Shown here piece by piece: positions 1 through 8,448 of a stretch of 64,000 nt of DNA. Position 1 is the first letter of the stretch. Every line of letters begins with the position of its first letter. Below the pieces are notes generated by a model that was not told the origin of the DNA, did not search any database, and saw only the letters and a list, made by a program, of their open reading frames with translations. The stretch lies in contig NZ_JANHKP010000005.1 in NCBI RefSeq assembly GCF_024497955.1, forward strand, positions 1 through 64,000. The letters run 5' to 3'. A program made the position numbers and the translations under genes. The DNA comes from Streptomyces sp. C10-9-1 (GTDB lineage: Bacteria; Actinomycetota; Actinomycetes; Streptomycetales; Streptomycetaceae).

Positions 1-109
1 TACCGCCACGCATTACGCCTCTGAACCTTCGCGACACTCAACATGCCCACAGAGGACACCCGCTCTGACCTGCAAAAAAGCCCGATCCCGTGAGGCGGGA
101 CAGTTCACC

Positions 110-370
110 GGAACTTCACGGCCGATCCCCCCCGTTACCTTTTTCGTGGCTCCGCAATGGGGCCTCCGGCCTTCGGGTCCGGCATGACTTCCCCCCCCTT
201 GTTGGTGATGATCCGGGGGGTGGTGTCACCGGGCCCGGAGGCATCGACGGACCGCTGATGAGGGGCTTGAGCACCGGCTTCACCCGAGCCGGAAGAGCTC
301 TCCGTAACGTGGATGTGGCAGCTCGGTGCCGAGGCAAGGCCGGACGAAAGCGTGATGGAGGGGCCTGCAC
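110..370 (+). ncRNA. Candidate bridge RNA region of the IS110 element
   Basis: The 5' non-coding end can fold into nested stems. GCCTCCGG at 162-169 pairs with CCGGAGGC at 235-242. Inside it a run of C at 193-198 pairs with GGGGGG at 215-220, leaving an internal loop of about 16 bases. A third hairpin pairs CCGGCT at 274-279 with AGCCGG at 287-292. IS110-group elements are known to express a bridge RNA from this position whose loops specify target and donor DNA. Identity is inferred from position and foldability only; RNA limits are unknown. Confidence 0.4.
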
Positions 371-1585
371 GTGATCGACACCGGCAACATCGACGTCTTC
401 CTCGGCCTGGACGTCGGCAAGGGCGAACACCACGCCACAGCCGTCACCCCGGCCGGCAAGAAGGCCTTCGACAAGCGGTTACCCAACACCGAACCCAAAC
501 TCCGCGAGCTCTTCGCCAAGCTGAAGGCCAAGCACGGAACCGTGCTGGTCGTGGTCGACCAGCCCGCCTCAATCGGGGCCCTGCCGCTGGCGGTCGCGAG
601 GGACATGGGCTGCCCGGTCGCCTATCTGCCCGGCCTGACGATGCGGCGGATCGCCGACCTCTACCCCGGCGAGGCGAAGACGGACGCGAAGGACGCGTTC
701 ATCATCGCGGACGCGGCCCGCGCGATGCCGCACACGCTGCGGGCGATCGACGGCGAGGACGAGACGATCGCCGAGCTGGAGATGATCGTCGGGTTCGACG
801 ACGACCTGGCCGGCGAGGCCACGAGGGTCGCGAACCGGCTCCACGGCCTGCTGACCCAGATCCATCCATCGCTGGAACGGGTCCTGGGACCGCGATTGCA
901 GCACCCGGCTGTCCTCACGTTGCTGGAGCGGTTCGGCTCACCGGACCAGATCCGCAAGGCCGGCCGGCGACGGCTGGTGACGCTGCTGCGGCCGAAGGCG
1001 CCGAGGATGGCCGAGCGGCTGGTCGAGGAGATCTTCGCCGCTCTGGACGAGCAGACCGTCACCGTTCCGGGGACCGAGGCGGCAGCGCTGATCGTCCCGA
1101 GCCTGGCCGGGTCCCTGGCCGCCGTCCTTGACCAGCGGAAACTGCTGGCCGCACGGATCGAGGAACTGCTGGAGGCCCACCCTCTTTCGAAGGTCCTGAC
1201 GTCCATGCCTGGCATCGGCGTCAGGACCGGAGCCAGGATCCTGATCGAGGTCGGCGACGGCAGCACCTTCCCGACCGTCGGCCACCTCGCCGCCTACGCC
1301 GGTCTCGCACCCGCGACCCACAGTTCCGGGTCCTCGATCCGCGGCGAACAGCCCTCCCGAAGAGGGAACAAGCAGCTCAAGAGGGCCTTCTTCCTCTCCG
1401 CGTTCGCGGCCCTGGGCGACCCGGCATCGCGGGCCTACTACGACAAGAAGATCGCCCAAGGGAAGCACCACACTCAGGCCCTGCTCTGCCTCGCCCGACG
1501 ACGGGCAGACGTCCTCTTCGCGATGCTCCGCGACGGCACCTTCTACGAACCGCAGCCCGTTAGGGCCGTCGTTCCGCAGACCTAG
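371..1585 (+). CDS. IS110-family transposase (404 aa)
   Basis: The protein has the two IS110 domains. The N-terminal RuvC-like DEDD domain begins with 'FLGLDVGKGEHHATAV' and contains 'GEAKTDAKDAFIIADAAR'. The C-terminal transposase_20 domain carries 'LTSMPGIGVRTGARIL' and 'AAYAGLAP', including the serine-rich 'THSSGSSIRG' block with the nucleophilic Ser of this family. Length is normal and the frame is open, so it may be active. A TTA codon occurs near residue 36 (DKRL-PNTEP), unusual in this GC-rich DNA and consistent with foreign origin. Acts with a structured RNA encoded upstream. Confidence 0.93.
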   Translation: MIDTGNIDVFLGLDVGKGEHHATAVTPAGKKAFDKRLPNTEPKLRELFAKLKAKHGTVLVVVDQPASIGALPLAVARDMGCPVAYLPGLTMRRIADLYPGEAKTDAKDAFIIADAARAMPHTLRAIDGEDETIAELEMIVGFDDDLAGEATRVANRLHGLLTQIHPSLERVLGPRLQHPAVLTLLERFGSPDQIRKAGRRRLVTLLRPKAPRMAERLVEEIFAALDEQTVTVPGTEAAALIVPSLAGSLAAVLDQRKLLAARIEELLEAHPLSKVLTSMPGIGVRTGARILIEVGDGSTFPTVGHLAAYAGLAPATHSSGSSIRGEQPSRRGNKQLKRAFFLSAFAALGDPASRAYYDKKIAQGKHHTQALLCLARRRADVLFAMLRDGTFYEPQPVRAVVPQT

Positions 1586-2067
1586 ACCATGGTCAGGAGG
1601 TGATCCGTGGGTCCGTAATCGATCTTCCAGTCGGCATAGACCCCCGCGGCGCCGTCCTTCTGGCACCGCAGCCCAACGGTCACCCAGCGGACCGATCCGT
1701 CGTCGGCCAGGGAGAACGCGGCCGCGGTCTCGAACTCCTCGCTCCCGCACGGGCAGCAGGCCTCGCCCGGATCCGCGTCCTCCCAGAACTCCTCGCTATC
1801 CGCGATGAACGCGCGGACGCCGCAACCAGCGCACACACGCTCGGCTCCGCCCTCGACATCGTCAACGAGCACGAAGAACACGCGCCCGCCACACCCGCCG
1901 CAGACGGAAGGAACGATCTTCACCGGACGGCCCTCGGCGGCGTTCCGGAGAAACACCGCGAGCTCCGCAGAGACACCCTCGCCAACCTGATCATCAGCAT
2001 GCACGGGCACATCGTTCCAGACGCCCGGACCAGCACCCATCCACCTTGACCAAAGTGATAGGGGCAC
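1582..2067 (-). CDS. Zinc-ribbon-like hypothetical protein
   Basis: Unrecognised 161-aa protein (GTG start). ATG at 2040 is an alternative start, but its AAGGTGG ribosome site abuts the codon. It carries paired cysteine motifs: 'CGGCGGRVF', 'CAGCGVRAF', 'CCPCGSEEF' and a later 'LRCQKDG', spaced like one or two zinc ribbons. The C-terminal half is acidic and aromatic. There are no membrane segments. Its stop codon overlaps the convergent IS110 transposase stop by four bases, so the element may have supplied or altered the last codons. Function unknown. Confidence 0.6.
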   Translation of the reverse strand: MPLSLWSRWMGAGPGVWNDVPVHADDQVGEGVSAELAVFLRNAAEGRPVKIVPSVCGGCGGRVFFVLVDDVEGGAERVCAGCGVRAFIADSEEFWEDADPGEACCPCGSEEFETAAAFSLADDGSVRWVTVGLRCQKDGAAGVYADWKIDYGPTDHLLTMV

Positions 2068-2164
2068 CCCCCCCGGGCGGGCGCCCGCGGCGACACCGTG
2101 CCCGCCCGGCGGACACCACCGGGGCCATGTAAATGCTGCGCATCGGCGGTCGACCGAGTTGACC

Positions 2165-4996
2165 TCACGGGATGTTCGGGCGGCTCCTGTGGCGGGGGCA
2201 CCTCACAGTTGATGCTGGGATACGACTATCGGGGGCCGGTCCGAGAGGCAGGGACCATGCCTTGCGAATGCTGTCGATCAGAGGACGGGCGCTGTAGGGC
2301 GATATCCCGAGTTCCTGTCGTGCATCGGATAGCCGTTCAGGATCGCCGTCCTGGCCGTGCCCGGCTGCCAGTTGCGTACGGCGCTCGAGTCCGTCGGTGC
2401 TGAAGATGTCGAGCAGGGTGAGTGAGAAGTAGGCGTACGTGGATGCTTCGTCGATGAGCTGGCGTGCGCTGATGCTGATCTCTGGATCGTCTGGTGGTCG
2501 ATGTGACGAGTCGCCGGCGGTCGCAGGAAGAGGGCGGGCGCCGTAGGCGTGGAAGGCGAAGTGATCAAGCGTGCGGAGTACATCCGCTTCTACGCATGGA
2601 CAGGGGTCACGCAGGTAGCTGCTGAGCGTGCGGAAGGAAGCGAGGATGCCGTTGGTGTCGTGCGACCACTGCAGTTTGCTCAGCAGGGTGCGGAAGCCAG
2701 CAAAGGTCTCCGCGAGTTCTTCCAGGATGAGTTGCCGCGAAATGTCTGTGAGCTCGTAGGACTGGGTCTTGTCCTGTGTCTCGCGGAGCTGTAGGCCGTA
2801 GCGGAGCAGGTCGCGCAGGATGCCGCCTGACAGCGCGTGGGCGAGCAGGATGTGGGGTTCCTTCAGTGTCTGGGAGCGCTTGGCGAGGATGGCGCGTGAG
2901 TCGCTGAGGGTGCTGGGCTGGACATGGATGATGTCGTCGAGGGAGCTGTCGGTGGCGTCCCGGTGCGGAAGTCCTCTGCGGACGAAGGCGGCTCCCACGT
3001 CCTCAGCAACCGAGATCAGGTAGTGGACCAGAGGAACGCCCAGGATGGCTTTGATCTCCCGAAGGAACGCGAGCGCATCGGTGTCCGCGCCCAAGCGGTC
3101 CACTTCGTCGATGGCGATCACGACGGTCTTGCCCGCTTCAGTCCTTTCGATGGCGATGCACCTGAGCAGTTCGCGAAATTCTTCAACCAGTTCCGGGTAG
3201 TTCGGGGGGACGGTGGACACAGACGCGGAGTGGTTGGTGCCCAGGCTCAGGATCTGGGCAGTGCTCCCGGTGGTCAGGCCGTGGGTGGCCTGCTGGATCG
3301 TCTGAAGACGGTAGAGGTGGCTCTGGCATCGCGTGACCAACTCGGGTTCTTCAGACTGCGGCTGCCAGTCCCCCAGCTTCGACACCAGGACTCCGGCGAT
3401 GAAGCCTGCCAGTCGCAGCGGGTTTTCCGGGTCCTCCAGAAGGGACCGTATCTGCGGGTTCGTGATGAGGAAGAACAGCAGGTAGATTCCCGCGGCGGCG
3501 CTGATCGGGCGGAAGATCCTCTCCAGGAAGATGTGCCACCTTCCAAGAGGAAACTCGACTCCCATGTCGCGAACGAAGCGCAAGAACCACCACATGAGCA
3601 GCAGCCCTCCTGCGTAGCCGACAGCGCGGTAGAGGGCCTCGGGCTGGGTGGCATGGAGTTTCAGGGCCTGCTGGCGGATCTGTTCGTCGAGCAGCAGAGT
3701 GGCTGCGGATGCCCAGGCCAGGAGCAGACCGATAGGTCTGATGCCGCGCATCCACAGGCGTCCCAGCATGCGGGGCAGCCAGGCGACGTGCCGTGACTTC
3801 CACCAGGCGATCCCGCCGATCGTGACGGCCAAGCTCGCGACGACGGCGTGGCCCTGCCAGATGGCCGTGACGTCGTCGTGTATCGAGCTGGTGTACGCGT
3901 GCGCGGCGTCCGATGCGGACGTGGCGTACTGCTTGTAGAAGGACCGCACCGAGGCGGAAAGCCCCAGCACCACCAGGGCGGTGGCGGGCAGCGCGAAGGA
4001 GCTCCACCGGCTCAGCCGTTTGACTTGGAGCCTTATGCGCCGCAGGGCTCGGCGCGCGGGCGACAGGCGCGCGAAGCCGGTGGGCTCATAGCCGCGGGCC
4101 CGCATGTACTTCTCGCACAGCTGGACCGACAGCGACAGCAGGAAGTCGTGGGGGGCGTAGGTGGCCGGTGCTTGGACGATCACGCCGAAGCCGGCCTTCT
4201 TGACGCACTGCTCCAGCAGCGTCGATTTGCCTGCACCGCGTGGGCCGCAGACGGCGATGGTGCCGTCCTCAAGGTGTGTGAGCTTACGCTCGAGTTGACG
4301 CCGGGCCGCGTTCTCGATGATGAAGCCGGGCGCTCGGGGCGCGCGCAGGCCCCATTCGTAGTCGTCGGGGATGAAGAGGGAGTCGGGGTCGTCGCCCAGC
4401 ATGTGGCGGACCAGGTCGGCCACCACGGGACCGGTACCTGTCTCTTGCAGCTCTTCACCCCAGCGTGCGGCGCACGCTCCTACCTCTATGCGCTGAACGA
4501 GCCACGCGCCCTTGAGCCCTGCGGCTATCAGGCACTGCCTCAGGTTGGACCACAGTCGGGACCCACGCCAGATGAACAGCGTGACCATGATGACTGCCGC
4601 CACCACAACCGCTATGAGCAAGGCGATTAGGCCACTGAATACCAGCAGGGCCAAAGAGCCGGCAGCGACCAGCGAGCAGACCACTCGCCAGTTCCATTGT
4701 GTCGCTCGAGCCGCTCGCTCGTGTTTGTCCCGGGCCTCGGCCAGGTCCTCTATCGCTCTGTCGAGCGGGGTTGATGGGCAGCGGAGGGTGGTATAGCGGT
4801 GGTACCGCGTCGTCATCATGCGCTCTACGACGGCGTCGCGGTCTACGCCGGCACGTTTGCCGAGCAGCCGCTTCGTCTCGGGCGCGTCAACTGCGGCCAG
4901 CACGCACCGTTGGTAGATCGCCGGCTTGTCGACACCGTCGACGAAGTCGAAGGCCCTCGCCGCCCATAACTCCAGCCAGGCCTGCAGCCGCAGCAT
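2165..4996 (-). CDS. Membrane-embedded KAP-type P-loop NTPase (943 aa)
   Basis: Walker A is 'GPRGAGKST' (about residues 251-259) and Walker B is 'VVIAIDEVDR' (about 625-634). Two membrane helices precede the P-loop (about 102-143). Five or so more (about 334-351, 384-399, 421-436, 457-474, 499-512) lie between Walker A and Walker B. Transmembrane helices inserted inside the NTPase domain are the hallmark of the KAP family (Kidins220/ARMS, PifA). PifA is a phage-exclusion protein, so a defence role is plausible but inferred. The gene stands alone between IS110 and IS256 elements with no operon partner. The C-terminal 250 residues are helical without a recognised domain. Start chosen as the first Met of a conserved-looking N-terminus. 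Confidence 0.75.
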   Translation of the reverse strand: MLRLQAWLELWAARAFDFVDGVDKPAIYQRCVLAAVDAPETKRLLGKRAGVDRDAVVERMMTTRYHRYTTLRCPSTPLDRAIEDLAEARDKHERAARATQWNWRVVCSLVAAGSLALLVFSGLIALLIAVVVAAVIMVTLFIWRGSRLWSNLRQCLIAAGLKGAWLVQRIEVGACAARWGEELQETGTGPVVADLVRHMLGDDPDSLFIPDDYEWGLRAPRAPGFIIENAARRQLERKLTHLEDGTIAVCGPRGAGKSTLLEQCVKKAGFGVIVQAPATYAPHDFLLSLSVQLCEKYMRARGYEPTGFARLSPARRALRRIRLQVKRLSRWSSFALPATALVVLGLSASVRSFYKQYATSASDAAHAYTSSIHDDVTAIWQGHAVVASLAVTIGGIAWWKSRHVAWLPRMLGRLWMRGIRPIGLLLAWASAATLLLDEQIRQQALKLHATQPEALYRAVGYAGGLLLMWWFLRFVRDMGVEFPLGRWHIFLERIFRPISAAAGIYLLFFLITNPQIRSLLEDPENPLRLAGFIAGVLVSKLGDWQPQSEEPELVTRCQSHLYRLQTIQQATHGLTTGSTAQILSLGTNHSASVSTVPPNYPELVEEFRELLRCIAIERTEAGKTVVIAIDEVDRLGADTDALAFLREIKAILGVPLVHYLISVAEDVGAAFVRRGLPHRDATDSSLDDIIHVQPSTLSDSRAILAKRSQTLKEPHILLAHALSGGILRDLLRYGLQLRETQDKTQSYELTDISRQLILEELAETFAGFRTLLSKLQWSHDTNGILASFRTLSSYLRDPCPCVEADVLRTLDHFAFHAYGARPLPATAGDSSHRPPDDPEISISARQLIDEASTYAYFSLTLLDIFSTDGLERRTQLAAGHGQDGDPERLSDARQELGISPYSARPLIDSIRKAWSLPLGPAPDSRIPASTVRCPRHRSRPNIP

Positions 4997-5330
4997 CCGT
5001 CCACCTTCCCCCGAGTGCAGAGCCTGCGGATGCTACTCCCGAGGCCAGCACGGTGGGAGGCGTTCTCCTGAAGGTGGCGCAGTTTGTGCACACCAAGCAA
5101 GAGGATGGCAGGCATACCCGCAGCGAATCCCCCTTGAGCAGCTCGATCAGTTGCTCCACCTGCTCTGGCGTCAGATGGTGTCCCTTGAAGTGGTGTAGCC
5201 GTTCTTGGCTGATGTGCGCCCCCGGCTCGCCACCACGTTGCCCCTGGTGGACCGCTCGTGCGCCCTGAACACGGACGGGCCACCGTGCAACTCTCCGCGG
5301 TGAACGGTGAATCCGACCGGGAGGTGCACG
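4997..5330. other. Intergenic region upstream of the KAP NTPase
   Basis: No confident gene. On the minus strand a reading frame around 5090-5210 encodes 'HHLTPEQVEQLIELLKGD', which looks coding-like, but the rest of the frame is arginine- and proline-rich. It may be a remnant of a small regulator. The region should contain the leftward promoter of the NTPase and the left end of the IS256 element. Confidence 0.4.
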
Positions 5331-6350
5331 ATGGCCCTGGCCCATGATGACCTGCTCCGCCTTCTGGAGTCACTCCGCTCGGCGAACGAACTGGAGATCG
5401 TCCGGACCGCGGCCGAACGAGTCCTGCAAGAACTGATAGAAGCCGAGGCGACACAGCACATCAGTGCCGCATGGGGCGATCACACCGAGACCCGCACCGC
5501 CTACCGCAACGGCCACCGCGAACGGACCCGGACCACCCAGGCCGGCGACCTGGAACTCGCGATCCCCAAACTCCGCGCCGGCACCTTCTTCCCCAGCCTG
5601 CTCGAACGCCGACGCCGCGTCGACCAGGCCCTCTACGCCGTCATCATCGAGGCATACGTCCATGGTGTGTCCACCCGCAGCGTCGACGACCTGGTCAAAG
5701 CCCTCGGCTCGGACACCGGCATCTCCAAGAGCGAGGTCTCCCGAATCTGCGGCGACCTCGACGAAAGCCTCAACGCCTTCCGCAACCGCCCCCTGGACCA
5801 CACCCGCTTCCCCTACGTCTACCTCGACGCCACCTACCTCAAAGCCCGCGTCGACCACCAGATCGCCTCCCGCGCCGTGGTCATCGCCACCGGCGTCACC
5901 GAGGACGGGGGCCGCGAAGTCCTCGGCATCATGGTCGGCGACAGCGAGAACGAGACCTTCTGGACCACCTTCCCGCGTGACCTGCGCAAACGCGGTCTGA
6001 ACGGGGTCCGCCTCGTCATCTCCGACCAGCACCTCGGCCTGGTCGCCGCGATCGGCAAGGTCATGATCGGAGCAGCACACCAGCGCTGCCGCGATCACTT
6101 CGTCCGCAACGTCTTCTCGGTCATTCCGAAGCAGCACGCCGAGATGGCCGCCGCGACCATCCGCACGATCTTCGCCCAGCCCGATGCCGTCTCGGTCCGC
6201 GCCCAGCTCGACACCGTCGCCGACGCCTTCGGCAAGCAGTTCCCCAAGGTCAAGAAGATGCTCCTGGACGCCAAGGAGGAGCTGACCGCCTTCGCCGACT
6301 TCCCTCACCAGCACTGGAAGAAGATCCAGTCGACCAACCCGCTGGAGCGC
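5331..6350 (+). pseudogene. IS256-family (mutator) transposase, 3' truncated
   Basis: Start ATG has GGGAGG eight bases upstream. The protein shows the mutator transposase domain: 'TAYRNGHRERT', first catalytic Asp in 'YVYLDATYLKAR', second in 'RLVISDQHLGL', and the catalytic Glu in 'STNPLERL'. The reading frame is cut two residues after that Glu by the inserted IS5-like element (inverted repeat starts at 6355). About 60 C-terminal residues are missing and I do not find them beyond the far end of the inserted element. The gene is therefore inactive, and part of it was deleted after or during insertion. Confidence 0.9.
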
Positions 6351-6354
6351 TTAA

Positions 6355-6372
6355 GACGTCATCTCATTTGGT
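6355..6372 (+). repeat. Left terminal inverted repeat of IS5-like element
   Basis: GACGTCATCTCATTTGGT. It matches the reverse complement of 7858-7875 at 17 of 18 positions, and similarity weakens further inside. It resembles the surviving outer end of the second IS5-like copy at 15665-15682 (GACGTCGTCTCAACTGG). Confidence 0.88.
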
Positions 6373-6393
6373 TGAGTAGGTAGCCTGTCGGTC

Positions 6394-7214
6394 GTGGTGG
6401 GGATTGTTGAGCAACTGGTGCCGGACGAGTTGTGGGAGCTGTTCCAGCGGGTGGTGCCGGAGGCGCCGTCGCGGCCTCAGGGCGGTGGCCGGCGGCGGCA
6501 TGGTGACCGGGAGGTGCTGGCCGCGATCGTGTTCGTGGCCACGTCGGGATGTACGTGGCAGCAGTTGCCGTCGGCGTCGTTCGGGCCGTCGGGAGCGACG
6601 GCCCACCGGCGTTTCTCGGAGTGGACGAAGGCCTGCGTGTGGGCCAAGCTCTACCGCCTCGTCCTCGACGAGCTCGGCTCCCGGGGCGAGCTGGACTGGT
6701 CCCGCTGCGCGATCGACTCGGTGAACATGCGGGCCATGAAAAGGGGGACCTGACAGGCCCGAATCCTGTCGACCGGGGTAAGTACGGCTCGAGGATCCAC
6801 CTGATCACCGAACGGAACGGTCTGCCCATCTCCGTCGGAATCTCGGCAGCGAACCTGCACGACAGCCGGGCCTTGATCCCGCTGGTGAAAGGCATACCCC
6901 CGATCCGGTCCCGCCGCGGGCCCCGGCGGCGTAAGCCGGGCAAGCTTCACGGCGACAAGGGCTACGACTACTCCCACCTGCGGCGATGGCTGCGTGAACG
7001 TGGCATTACCCACCGCATCGCCCGCAAGGGCATCGAGTCCTCGCAGCGGCTGGGCCGTCATCGCTAGACCGTCGAACGCACCATGGCCTGGCTCGCCGGC
7101 TGCCGCCGCCTCCACCGACGCTGCGAACGCAAGGCCGACCACTTCCTCGCCTTCGCCGCCATCGCCTGCACCCTCATCTGCTACCGCAGACTCGGCGGCC
7201 TCCCGCCTCGGTAA
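6394..7214 (+). pseudogene. IS5-family (IS427-group) transposase, two-frame, with internal stop
   Basis: The first frame (6394-6753) has the DUF4096-type N-terminus ('PDELWELFQRVVPEAP', 'TSGCTWQQLP', 'AIDSVNMRAMKRG'). The second frame gives 'GDLTGPNPVDRGKYGSRIHL' to 'KLHGDKGYD' and continues to 7214 with 'VERTMAWLAGCRRLH'. The two frames join by a -1 shift at the A4G5 run 6739-6747. A TAG at 7065-7067 replaces a Trp codon expected in 'SSQRLGRHRWTVERT', so this copy is probably dead even if the frameshift is programmed. The DDE Glu region follows the stop. Confidence 0.85.
6739..6747 (+). other. Putative programmed -1 frameshift site
   Basis: AAAAGGGGG lies exactly where the transposase must move back one base to join its two frames; the zero frame ends at TGA 6751-6753. 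The same kind of A-run/G-run occurs at the corresponding place in the IS5-like copies at 15296-15303 (minus strand) and 25126-25134. Confidence 0.65.
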
Positions 7215-7254
7215 TTCGTTGGCGCCCGTGAAGTGGGGTGATCACCCTGATCCA

Positions 7255-7848
7255 GTGACAGAACCCAAGCATCAGATCCGAGCCCTTCACACGGACGCCA
7301 CGGTCACCGTCTACCAGGCGTACTCGCCGGAGATCGGTCTGGCGGCGGCCCGCGACGGCCGCTTCCCAGCAGTGTGGCAGCGGGACCGGATGACGTGGAT
7401 CAAGCCGTCATTCCTGTGGATGATGTACCGCTGCGGTTGGGGCACCAAGGAAGGTCAGGAACACGTCCTCGCCGTCGAGATCACCCGGGAAGGCTTCGAG
7501 TGGGCGATGCGGCACTCCTGCCTATCGCACTATGAGCGCGGACTCCACACCGACCGCAACGCGTGGAGACGCCAGCTGAAGCGGGCCCCTGCCCGCGTGC
7601 AATGGGACCCGGAACGCGACCTGCACCTTCAGCCGCTTCCTCACCGAACACTCCAGCTGGGCCTGGCTGATGAAGCCGCCCACCTCTACGCCGACGAGTG
7701 GATCGTCTCCATCACCGATGTCACGGCGTTGGCCCGCCTGGTGCATGCCCGTGTGCAGGGCGGAGAGCTGGACGCCGCCCAGCAACTCCTACCGCATGAA
7801 CGTCCCTACCCTGTGAGTGATGAGGTTCTGGCTCACCTATACCGGTAG
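7255..7848 (+). CDS. DUF4291 family protein (passenger gene)
   Basis: A 197-aa intact protein starting at GTG 7255. The sequence has the conserved DUF4291 blocks 'VTVYQAYSPEIGLAA', 'RDRMTWIKPSFLWMMYRCGW', 'VLAVEITREGFEWA', 'VQWDPERDLHLQPLPHRTLQ' and 'DEWIVSITDVT'. The biochemical function of the family is not known to me. It sits between the transposase stop (7214) and the right inverted repeat (7858), inside the insertion sequence, in the same orientation. In contrast to the decayed transposase before it, the frame is intact, so it may be under selection or recently acquired. Confidence 0.88.
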   Translation: MTEPKHQIRALHTDATVTVYQAYSPEIGLAAARDGRFPAVWQRDRMTWIKPSFLWMMYRCGWGTKEGQEHVLAVEITREGFEWAMRHSCLSHYERGLHTDRNAWRRQLKRAPARVQWDPERDLHLQPLPHRTLQLGLADEAAHLYADEWIVSITDVTALARLVHARVQGGELDAAQQLLPHERPYPVSDEVLAHLYR

Positions 7849-7857
7849 CTACAAACC

Positions 7858-7875
7858 ACCAAATGAGATGACCTC
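7858..7875 (-). repeat. Right terminal inverted repeat of IS5-like element
   Basis: Reads on the minus strand GAGGTCATCTCATTTGGT, a near-perfect complement of the left end. It is followed outward by TAA (7876-7878), matching the left flank. Confidence 0.88.
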
Positions 7876-8025
7876 TAAAAACTCCACCGGCATGCGGCGG
7901 ACGGTAGCCATGCCCCGGCAGCGATCGAAGATCTTCCTCCGAACCCCCGCACCAAGCCGATCACGTGTGCTAAACGACCATGATCGTTCTCACCGGGATT
8001 TCCTGTACGTCAACTACTCACACCC

Positions 8026-8262
8026 GTTGTGCACGTCAACACGCTTCTGGTCCAGCAGGTCCTCGCCGATCCGGCCTGGGCGAAGAAGCTCTCGGACGAG
8101 GATCGGCGCGGGCTGACCGCACTGTTCTGGTCGAACATCAACCCGAACGGCACCTTCCGCCTGGAGATGGACAAGCGGCTCGACCTCGCGCCCTCCCTGT
8201 CCGTTCCCCGCCCCCGCACCCCAGCGGACGCCGTCGGCCAGGTCCTGACGGAGCCGCGGTGA
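8026..8262 (+). pseudogene. Tn3-family transposase, C-terminal fragment
   Basis: The frame reads 'VVHVNTLLVQQVLADPAWA', 'EDRRGLTALFWSNINP' and 'FRLEMDKRLDL', the usual end of a group of actinobacterial and proteobacterial Tn3 transposases, recognised from memory. The upstream 900 residues are absent and the DNA before about 8026 is unrelated, so a junction lies there. The stop TGA overlaps a GTG (8259) that opens another short frame, suggesting a once translationally coupled second gene. Confidence 0.6.
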
Positions 8263-8351
8263 ACCCCGTGCTGACGGGCCCCGTCCCGCAGATGCTGCGG
8301 GTCGCGGGCTTCGGCCTGGTCGAAGGCATCGGCGACGACCTGCTCGGAGGA
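8259..8351 (+). pseudogene. Remnant of gene coupled to the Tn3 transposase
   Basis: GTG at 8259 overlaps the Tn3 stop (GTGA). The frame begins 'NPVLTGPVPQMLRVAGFGLV' and looks coding-like until about 8351, after which sequence character changes. I do not recognise the product. Probably the start of a truncated gene that once followed the transposase. Confidence 0.25.
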
Positions 8352-8448
8352 ACTTCACTTCCAGGGAAAACTGCGATGTATTGCTGGCACCGCACGTGCG
8401 TGGTCCCAAGGATGGTGAGCACGGTTCGGCAGACCTGGAAGGCAAACC

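Larger units (their letters stand above)
100..1590 (+). mobile_element. IS110-family insertion sequence (ends approximate)
   Basis: A complete IS110 transposase is preceded by about 270 bases of non-coding, structured DNA. IS110 elements have no terminal inverted repeats and normally carry a long non-coding left end, so the limits given are estimates. The right end must lie very near the transposase stop, because a convergent gene shares four bases with that stop. The exact ends need comparison with an empty site. Confidence 0.6.
6355..7875 (+). mobile_element. IS5/IS427-like element carrying a DUF4291 passenger gene
   Basis: An 18-base terminal inverted repeat is visible: GACGTCATCTCATTTGGT at 6355-6372, and its complement differing at one position at 7858-7875. 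TAA flanks both outer ends (6352-6354 and 7876-7878), as expected for the 3-bp TNA duplication of the IS427 group. The interior holds a two-frame transposase and then an unrelated gene that ends ten bases before the right repeat. At 1,521 bases it is much longer than a plain IS427-group element (commonly under about 1 kb), because of the passenger. Confidence 0.85.
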
